Below, piece by piece: positions 12,988 through 17,685 of a stretch of DNA of 17,685 bases; position 1 is the first letter of the stretch, and every line of letters starts with the position of its first letter. The translations under genes were made by a program, and so were the position numbers. The notes under the pieces are model-generated. The model saw only the letters and a list, made by a program, of their open reading frames with translations, did no database searches and was not told the origin of the DNA. Source of the DNA: Alphaproteobacteria bacterium (GTDB lineage: Bacteria > Pseudomonadota > Alphaproteobacteria > Rhizobiales > Aestuariivirgaceae); assembly GCA_024279045.1 (NCBI GenBank), contig JAJRRZ010000263.1, positions 1 to 17,685 of the forward strand. The letters run 5' to 3'.

Positions 12988-15447
12988 ATGAGCGACAACG
13001 ACAGGACACAGGACAATCAGGCCAGCACCAACGGCGCGCAGGACTATGGCGCGGAGTCCATCAAGGTGCTGAAGGGCCTGGAGGCGGTGCGCAAACGCCC
13101 GGGCATGTATATCGGCGATACCGATGACGGCTCCGGGCTGCATCACATGGTCTACGAGGTGGTGGACAACGCCATCGACGAGGCGCTGGCCGGGCACTGC
13201 GACCGCATCGAGGTGGTGCTCAACCCGGACGGCTCGGTAACCGTGCGCGACAACGGGCGCGGCATTCCGGTGGACATCCACCCCACCGAGGGGGTCTCGG
13301 CGGCGGAAGTGATCATGACGCAGCTGCATGCCGGCGGCAAGTTCGACTCCAATTCCTACAAGGTTTCCGGCGGCCTGCACGGGGTGGGCGTGTCGGTGGT
13401 CAACGCCCTGTCGGAATGGCTGCGCCTGCGCATCTGGCGCGATGGCAAGGAGCATTTCATGGAGTTTCGCCTCGGTGAGCCGGTGAAGCCGCTGGAGGTG
13501 GTGGGCGAGGCCGGGGAAAAAACCGGCACGGAGATCACCTTCCTGCCGTCGGCGGAGATCTTCTCCAGTACCGAGTTCGACTTCCATACCCTGGAGCATC
13601 GCCTGCGCGAGCTGGCGTTTCTCAACTCCGGTGTCTACATCGTGCTGCGTGATGACCGCGGCGCGGAGCCGAAACAGGTGGAAATGCGCTACGACGGCGG
13701 ACTGATCGAATTCGTCAAGCACCTGGACAAGGCGCGCCAGCCGCTGATCGAGGCGCCGATATACATCACCGGTGAAAAGGACGGCATCGTGGTGGAGTGC
13801 GCCCTGTGGTGGAACGACAGCTACCACGAACATGTGCTGTGCTTCACCAACAACATCCCGCAGCGCGACGGCGGCACGCACCTGGCGGGCTTTCGCGCGG
13901 CGCTGACGCGGGTGGTGAATGGCTATGCGCAGTCTTCCGGCCTGCTGAAGAAGGAAAAGGTGTCGCTGTCCGGCGAGGATTCGCGCGAGGGGCTGACGGC
14001 GGTGCTGTCGGTGAAGGTGCCGGATCCGAAGTTTTCCTCGCAGACGAAGGACAAGCTGGTGTCCTCGGAAGTGCGCCCGGTGGTGGAAAGCCTGGTCGGC
14101 GAGAAGCTTGCGCAGTGGTTCGAGGAGCACCCCAACGAGGCCAAGGCCATCGTCTCGAAGGTGGTGGAGGCGGCGGTGGCGCGCGAGGCGGCGCGCAAGG
14201 CACGCGAGCTGACGCGGCGCAAGAGTGCGCTGGACGTGGCCTCGCTACCCGGCAAGCTGGCCGACTGCCAGGAGCGCGATGCCTCCAAGGCGGAGCTGTT
14301 CATCGTCGAGGGCGATTCCGCCGGCGGCTCGGCCAAGCAGGCGCGCAACCGGCAGAACCAGGCGGTGTTGCCGCTGCGCGGCAAGATCCTCAACGTGGAG
14401 CGCGCGCGCTTCGACAAGATGCTTTCGTCGAACGAGATCGGCACGCTGATCACGGCGCTGGGCACCGGCATCGGGCGCGAGGAGTTCGACATCGACAAGC
14501 TGCGCTATCACAAGATCATCATCATGACCGATGCCGACGTGGACGGCGCGCATATCCGCACGCTGCTGCTGACCTTTTTCTACCGGCAGATGCCGCAGAT
14601 CATCGAGCGCGGCTATCTCTACATCGCGCAACCGCCGCTCTACAAGGTGATGCGCGGCAAGACGGAGATGTATCTGAAGGACGACGAGGCGCTGGAAAAC
14701 TTCCTCATCGAGGCCGGCACGGAGGAGGCGGCGCTGGTGCTGGCCAATGGCGAGGTGCGCGCCGGGGCCGATTTGCGCGCGGTGGTGGACGAGGCGCGCA
14801 CGGTGAAGCAGCTCATCGAGGCCATGCCGGGGCGCTATCCGCGCGCGGTGCTGGAGCAGGCGGCCATTGCCGGATTGTTCGGCACGGAAGCACTGGGCGA
14901 TGCCGCCAGCCTTGGCGAGCTGGCACAGGCATTGGCCAGGCGGCTGGACGCGGTGTCGGAGGAATACGAGCGTGGCTGGCAGGCAGAGGTGCGCACAACG
15001 GATGGCACGGCTGCGGTGGCCGTGTGGCGCGAGGTGCGCGGGGTGCGCGAGGAGCATGTGCTTGATGCGCATCTTCTGGGCTCGCTGCAAGCGCGGCAAC
15101 TGGCACGGCATGGCGATTTCCTGCGCGAGGTGTTCGGCAAGCCCGCGGTGCTGAAGCGCGGCGGGGAAGAGATCGCCATCACCTCGCCGCTGCAATTGCT
15201 GGAGGAGATCTTCGCGCATGGGCGCAAGGGGCTGAGCATCCAGCGCTACAAGGGCCTGGGCGAGATGAATCCGGAGCAGTTGTGGGAGACGACGCTGGAC
15301 CCGAACGCGCGCTCGCTGCTGCGGGTGAAGATCAGCGAACTGGACGAAGCCGATACCCTGTTCTCGCAACTGATGGGAGACGTGGTGGAGCACCGCCGCG
15401 ACTTCATCCGCGAAAACGCCCTGAACGTGGCCAATCTGGACGTGTGA
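12988..15447 (+). CDS. gyrB: DNA gyrase subunit B
   Basis: GyrB (819 residues) is the ATPase and TOPRIM subunit of gyrase, which introduces negative supercoils with GyrA. The GHKL ATPase domain includes EVVDNAIDEALAGHC (57-71, Glu57 catalytic), DNGRGIPVD and GGLHGVGVSVVNALS (128-142). The transducer domain carries QTKDKLVSSEV. TOPRIM has EGDSAGGSAKQ (Glu441) and DADVDG (Asp515, Asp517). A stretch of about 155 residues (577-732) between YKVMRGKTEMYLKDD and SPLQLLEEIF is the insert seen in the longer, enterobacterial-like GyrB proteins. The C-terminal tail KGLSIQRYKGLGEMNPEQLWETT is intact. The ATG at 12988 has only a weak purine run upstream (AAAAAAGCAGG), and reinitiation from recF may help. 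The frame is open far upstream inside recF but out of frame with it. Confidence 0.97.
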   Translation: MSDNDRTQDNQASTNGAQDYGAESIKVLKGLEAVRKRPGMYIGDTDDGSGLHHMVYEVVDNAIDEALAGHCDRIEVVLNPDGSVTVRDNGRGIPVDIHPTEGVSAAEVIMTQLHAGGKFDSNSYKVSGGLHGVGVSVVNALSEWLRLRIWRDGKEHFMEFRLGEPVKPLEVVGEAGEKTGTEITFLPSAEIFSSTEFDFHTLEHRLRELAFLNSGVYIVLRDDRGAEPKQVEMRYDGGLIEFVKHLDKARQPLIEAPIYITGEKDGIVVECALWWNDSYHEHVLCFTNNIPQRDGGTHLAGFRAALTRVVNGYAQSSGLLKKEKVSLSGEDSREGLTAVLSVKVPDPKFSSQTKDKLVSSEVRPVVESLVGEKLAQWFEEHPNEAKAIVSKVVEAAVAREAARKARELTRRKSALDVASLPGKLADCQERDASKAELFIVEGDSAGGSAKQARNRQNQAVLPLRGKILNVERARFDKMLSSNEIGTLITALGTGIGREEFDIDKLRYHKIIIMTDADVDGAHIRTLLLTFFYRQMPQIIERGYLYIAQPPLYKVMRGKTEMYLKDDEALENFLIEAGTEEAALVLANGEVRAGADLRAVVDEARTVKQLIEAMPGRYPRAVLEQAAIAGLFGTEALGDAASLGELAQALARRLDAVSEEYERGWQAEVRTTDGTAAVAVWREVRGVREEHVLDAHLLGSLQARQLARHGDFLREVFGKPAVLKRGGEEIAITSPLQLLEEIFAHGRKGLSIQRYKGLGEMNPEQLWETTLDPNARSLLRVKISELDEADTLFSQLMGDVVEHRRDFIRENALNVANLDV

Positions 15448-15460
15448 GGCCCACCTTCGC

Positions 15461-15478
15461 GGGCGGAGCGTCCCGCCC
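15461..15478. terminator. GC hairpin between convergent gyrB and thiolase genes
   Basis: GGGCGG (15461-15466) pairs with CCGCCC (15473-15478) in the 57-nt gap between converging genes. Position fits a shared terminator, but there is no U-tract on either strand, so this call is tentative. Confidence 0.3.
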
Positions 15479-15504
15479 TTCGAGCACCCGGATCCGCACT
15501 GACA

Positions 15505-16800
15505 TCAGGGGTGCTGCAGCAGCAATGCGCCGCCCTGGCCGCCGCCGATGCACAGGGCGGCCAGCCCTCGCCGGGCCTTTGTGCGCTGCATGGCGCGGGC
15601 CAGATGCAGCACGATACGCGCGCCCGAAGCTCCCAGCGGATGGCCCAGGGCGATGGCTCCGCCGTCGATGTTCAGCCGGGCCGAATCGATTGCGCCAGCG
15701 CGTTGCGGCAGGCCCAGTTCCTCGCGGCAGAAGGCGTCATCGGCCAGCGCATGGGTACAGGCCAGCACCTGCGCGGCGAAGGCCTCGTTGATCTCGAAAA
15801 TATCCACCTCTTCCAGCTTCAGCCCTGCCTCGCGTATCAGCCGGGCAATGGCAAAGGCCGGGCCAAGCCCCATTTCGCGCGGATTCAGTCCGGCCCAGGT
15901 GATGGCCACGATGCGCGCCAGCGGGGTGAGGCCATAACGCCGCACAGCCTGTTCACCGGCCAGCAGCAACGCTGCCGCACCGTCGGTGATCTGCGAGCTG
16001 TTGCCGGCGGTAACGGAACCTGACCGAGGGTCGAAGACCGGGCCGAGAGATGCCAGCTTGTCCAGCGAGGTATCCGGGCGGATGCCGGTGTCGCGCGTGT
16101 ATTCGGTGCCCTTGGCATCGCGCATGGCAATGACTTCATCGCGGAAGTGGCCCTGCTCCCAGGCAGCTTGCGCGCGGCGGTGGCTGGCCAGGGCGAAGGC
16201 ATCCTGTTCGGCGCGGGAGAGGCCGAACCGGCGGACCAGCACTTCCGCGGTGTCGCCCATGCGCATGTTTTCCAGCGTGTCGGACAGGGCGCACATCATG
16301 GCCGAGCGCGGGCGCAGGGCAGCGCCAGGCAACTGGCGCAGGATGGCGAGCCGTTCCTCGTCCGTGGCGGCCTGCTGCAGTGTCGCCAGCGCGCTGGCCA
16401 GTTCGGCAGAGACAGCATGCGGCGCGTGGCTCATGCTTTCCACACCGCCAGCCAGCATCACATCTGCCGCACCGGTGGCAATGGCGCGTGTGGCGGCGTC
16501 GATAGCCTGCAGGCCGGAGCCGCAGACGCGGTTGACCGTGAAAGCCGGCACATGGCGTGGCAATCCGGCGCGCAGCGCGGCTATGCGGGCGATGTTCACC
16601 TCCTGCGGCGCTGGCAGCACGCAGCCGAGGATGACCTCGCCGATGGCCTCGGGCGGCACGGGCTGGCGGGCCAACAATGCCCGCAGGGCGGCATTGGCAA
16701 GATCAGTGGCGGAAAACGGGCCAGGCTGGCGGGACGCACGCAGAAAAGGCGTGCGCACACCATCGACCAGATAGACCGGATGGCTGAGCTGGAAAGTCAT
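15505..16800 (-). CDS. Thiolase (acetyl-CoA C-acyltransferase, FadA/FadI-type)
   Basis: This 431-residue cytoplasmic thiolase either cleaves 3-ketoacyl-CoA with CoA in fatty-acid beta-oxidation or condenses two acetyl-CoA. All catalytic parts are present: nucleophile Cys93 in VNRVCGSGLQAID, NEAF (338-341), His387 in GHPLGASGAR and Cys417 in CIGGGQGGALLL. The length and the longer middle part resemble FadI-type enzymes, but no hydratase/dehydrogenase partner gene is in the window, so degradative and biosynthetic roles cannot be separated. The start has AAGGAC about 8 nt upstream on the minus strand. It converges on gyrB and diverges from the rhodanese gene. A candidate promoter and Fur-box-like site lie 70-140 nt upstream. 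Confidence 0.93.
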   Translation of the reverse strand: MTFQLSHPVYLVDGVRTPFLRASRQPGPFSATDLANAALRALLARQPVPPEAIGEVILGCVLPAPQEVNIARIAALRAGLPRHVPAFTVNRVCGSGLQAIDAATRAIATGAADVMLAGGVESMSHAPHAVSAELASALATLQQAATDEERLAILRQLPGAALRPRSAMMCALSDTLENMRMGDTAEVLVRRFGLSRAEQDAFALASHRRAQAAWEQGHFRDEVIAMRDAKGTEYTRDTGIRPDTSLDKLASLGPVFDPRSGSVTAGNSSQITDGAAALLLAGEQAVRRYGLTPLARIVAITWAGLNPREMGLGPAFAIARLIREAGLKLEEVDIFEINEAFAAQVLACTHALADDAFCREELGLPQRAGAIDSARLNIDGGAIALGHPLGASGARIVLHLARAMQRTKARRGLAALCIGGGQGGALLLQHP

Positions 16801-16872
16801 GACGGCGTCCTTGAGGAAGGTCCGAGTGGCGGGATCAGATCCCGCTCAGCCGGGTTCATGCGGGATGGCTGC

Positions 16873-16901
16873 ATCATAGCAGATGGTGGCACGGTCTTGA
16901 A
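16873..16901 (-). promoter_or_regulatory. Candidate promoter of the thiolase gene
   Basis: Read on the minus strand, TTCAAG (16901-16896) and TATGAT (16878-16873) are 17 nt apart. The -10 matches the consensus at five of six positions and the -35 at three. The transcript would start near 16866 with a leader of about 65 nt. Confidence 0.32.
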
Positions 16902-16907
16902 ACGGGC

Positions 16908-16918
16908 GGAATCATTCC
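16908..16918. promoter_or_regulatory. Small perfect palindrome next to the Fur-box-like site
   Basis: GGAAT-C-ATTCC is a perfect 5-1-5 inverted repeat. Its centre (16913) is 19 nt from the centre of the Fur-box-like site (16932), about two helical turns, and both share the AATnATT core. It lies just upstream of the thiolase candidate -35. Confidence 0.35.
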
Positions 16919-16924
16919 ATTTAA

Positions 16925-16939
16925 TGAAAATTATTCTCA
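16925..16939. promoter_or_regulatory. Fur-box-like 7-1-7 inverted repeat
   Basis: TGAAAAT-T-ATTCTCA matches the classical Fur 7-1-7 pattern (TGATAATnATTATCA) at 12 of 14 defined positions, and its two arms are complementary at six of seven. It lies between the divergent thiolase and rhodanese genes, about 20 nt upstream of the rhodanese -35. A Fur-family protein (Fur, Mur, Irr, Zur) could bind. Which one is not decidable here. Confidence 0.45.
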
Positions 16940-16958
16940 CAAAATATCCACGAAGGGT

Positions 16959-16987
16959 TTGAATATCAGAATATCCTAATATATAAG
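16959..16987 (+). promoter_or_regulatory. Candidate promoter of the rhodanese gene, with overlapping direct repeats
   Basis: TTGAAT (16959-16964) and TATAAG (16982-16987) are 17 nt apart, the best promoter pair in the window. Two adjacent copies of GAATATC (16961-16967 and 16969-16975) cover the -35 and spacer. A related AATATCC is at 16943-16949. A protein bound to these repeats would block RNA polymerase. Transcription would start near 16994, leaving a leader of about 107 nt. Confidence 0.48.
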
Positions 16988-17000
16988 CTCCCAAAGCTGT

Positions 17001-17028
17001 TTGCCGGGCATGACATGCTGCCCGGCGG
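17001..17028 (+). promoter_or_regulatory. Leader hairpin of the rhodanese gene
   Basis: GCCGGGCA (17003-17010) pairs with TGCCCGGC (17019-17026), extendable by two G-U pairs, with loop TGACATGC. It falls in the predicted 5' leader, close to the predicted transcript start, and is not followed by a U-run. Confidence 0.35.
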
Positions 17029-17100
17029 CAAGCAGAAGAGGAAATGCGCCGCCGCGCCGCATGGCTGGCGAGGTGGCGGGAAGGAGAAAGGGACGGAGAG

Positions 17101-17475
17101 ATGTTCAACCTGTTCAGCAACCCCGGCATCGAGGAGATCGACCCGAAGCAGGCGCACGAGCTGGCGCAGAAGGGCGAAATCCTGCTGGTGGATGTGCGCA
17201 CGCCCGATGAATGGGCAAAGACCGGCGTGCCGGAACCGGCGGTGCCCATTTCGCTGCAGGATCCGCAGTTCCTGCAGAAGCTACAGGAAGCCGCCGGTGG
17301 CGATACCTCAAAGAAGGTGGCGTTCATCTGCGCTTCCGGCGGGCGCTCCTCGCAGGTGGCGCAGTCGCTGAAGCAGTATGGCTGGAACAACACCATCAAT
17401 GTTGTCGGCGGTGTTACCGGCTCCATGCGCACGCCGGGCTGGGTGCAGCAGGGTCTGCCGACAAAGCAGGTCTGA
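17101..17475 (+). CDS. Single-domain rhodanese-like protein
   Basis: This 124-residue rhodanese-fold protein is a likely cytoplasmic sulfurtransferase or sulfane-sulfur carrier. No signal peptide is visible. The active-site loop is CASGGRSS (Cys77 to Ser84), giving the CxxGxRS form used by small bacterial rhodaneses. LLVDVRTPDEWAKTGVPEPAVPI (28-50) is the CH2-type motif, and VVGGVTG follows the catalytic loop. The ATG at 17101 is preferred over the in-frame ATG at 17044: the family starts near FNLFSN and several purine-rich runs (AAAGGGA about 8 nt before) precede it. It has its own candidate promoter and a strong terminator, so it is likely monocistronic. A link to the apr-sat pathway is plausible but inferred only from chemistry. 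Confidence 0.92.
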   Translation: MFNLFSNPGIEEIDPKQAHELAQKGEILLVDVRTPDEWAKTGVPEPAVPISLQDPQFLQKLQEAAGGDTSKKVAFICASGGRSSQVAQSLKQYGWNNTINVVGGVTGSMRTPGWVQQGLPTKQV

Positions 17476-17505
17476 CGCTTTCACACGACGGCGACGAACA
17501 ATGCC

Positions 17506-17544
17506 AGCGGCGCGGAATGGGAGTTCCGCGCCGCTTTTCTTTTG
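17506..17544 (+). terminator. Intrinsic terminator after the rhodanese gene
   Basis: A perfect 12-bp stem, AGCGGCGCGGAA (17506-17517) with TTCCGCGCCGCT (17524-17535) and loop TGGGAG, is followed by TTTCTTTTG. It lies 30 nt after the stop codon and 26 nt before the next gene. Confidence 0.93.
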
Positions 17545-17569
17545 TCTTTGCGTGGGTCATGGTGTGGCC

Positions 17570-17685
17570 ATGGAGCAATCGGAGCAACATCCCCCTGCCC
17601 TGCCGGACGGCGAGCCGGGGTTTGGCATCTACATCCACTGGCCGTTCTGCCTGTCGAAATGCCCCTACTGCGACTTCAACTCGCA
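17570..17685 (+). CDS. hemW: HemW-like radical SAM protein, N-terminal fragment (cut by window edge)
   Basis: Only the first 38 codons are present. The sequence GFGIYIHWPFCLSKCPYCDFNS (17-38) contains the radical SAM cluster motif CxxxCxxC (Cys28, Cys32, Cys35) in the form CLSKCPYCDFNS. This is characteristic of HemW, a haem chaperone formerly annotated as oxygen-independent coproporphyrinogen III oxidase-like. IYIHWPFC just before is also the family signature. The ATG at 17570 gives a 16-residue polar lead-in (MEQSEQHPPALPDGEP), and no clear ribosome binding site is seen. The true HemN is excluded by the shorter spacing between the start and the motif. The rest lies beyond the window. Confidence 0.88.
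   Translation, partial: MEQSEQHPPALPDGEPGFGIYIHWPFCLSKCPYCDFNS

Noticed and set aside
1..17685. tRNA, rRNA, CRISPR array, insertion sequence or prophage genes
   Set aside because: I looked for cloverleaf-like segments, regularly spaced direct repeats, transposase or integrase products and terminal inverted repeats and saw none.

Overview
The window looks like chromosomal DNA from a GC-rich alphaproteobacterium that oxidises reduced sulfur compounds. Two observations support this. First, the order murA, DUF2948, hisD, UPF0262, low-molecular-weight phosphatase, preceded by a small Arg-rich protein, is a typical alphaproteobacterial neighbourhood. Second, the left end carries the cytoplasmic sulfite-oxidation genes aprM-aprB-aprA (minus strand) and, divergently, sat (plus strand). 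These are the enzymes of the reversed APS pathway (sulfite to APS to sulfate plus ATP). The species cannot be named from the sequence alone.

Layout. 1-1723 (minus): aprM, aprB and the first 116 codons of aprA, in one operon. 1724-2499: a 776-nt gap between the divergent apr and sat genes, with an AT-rich symmetric element near 2230-2291 but no convincing gene. 2500-3757: sat and a strong intrinsic terminator. 3803-4538: an OmpA-type lipoprotein whose leader carries two copies of a palindrome. 4575-5281: a MazG-fold dCTP pyrophosphatase-like gene and a 61-residue basic protein. 5509-7333: murA and a DUF2948 gene. 7385-9796: hisD, UPF0262 and a phosphatase-like gene, packed end to end behind a leader hairpin. 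9925-10764: ubiE with its own candidate promoter. 10954-15447: pyrF, recF and gyrB. 15505-16800 (minus): a thiolase. 17101-17475: a single-domain rhodanese with a strong terminator. 17570-17685: the start of a HemW-like radical SAM gene, cut by the window end.

How the genes fit together. AprBA oxidises sulfite with AMP to APS, AprM is the likely membrane partner taking up the electrons, and Sat converts APS and pyrophosphate to sulfate and ATP. The rhodanese may also handle sulfane sulfur but sits 14 kb away. The other genes are housekeeping: cell wall (murA), histidine, ubiquinone/menaquinone, pyrimidine, nucleotide-pool cleaning, DNA repair and topology, fatty-acid or acetyl-CoA chemistry.

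I did not find a clearly new multi-gene system. The least expected signals are non-coding. They are a pair of diverged repeats of about 118 nt in two intergenic regions (5300-5417 and 10786-10903), a duplicated 5-1-5 palindrome in front of the OmpA lipoprotein, and a dense regulatory patch between the thiolase and rhodanese genes. That patch holds a Fur-box-like site and direct repeats lying over a good promoter. All alignments were made by eye, with no database search.
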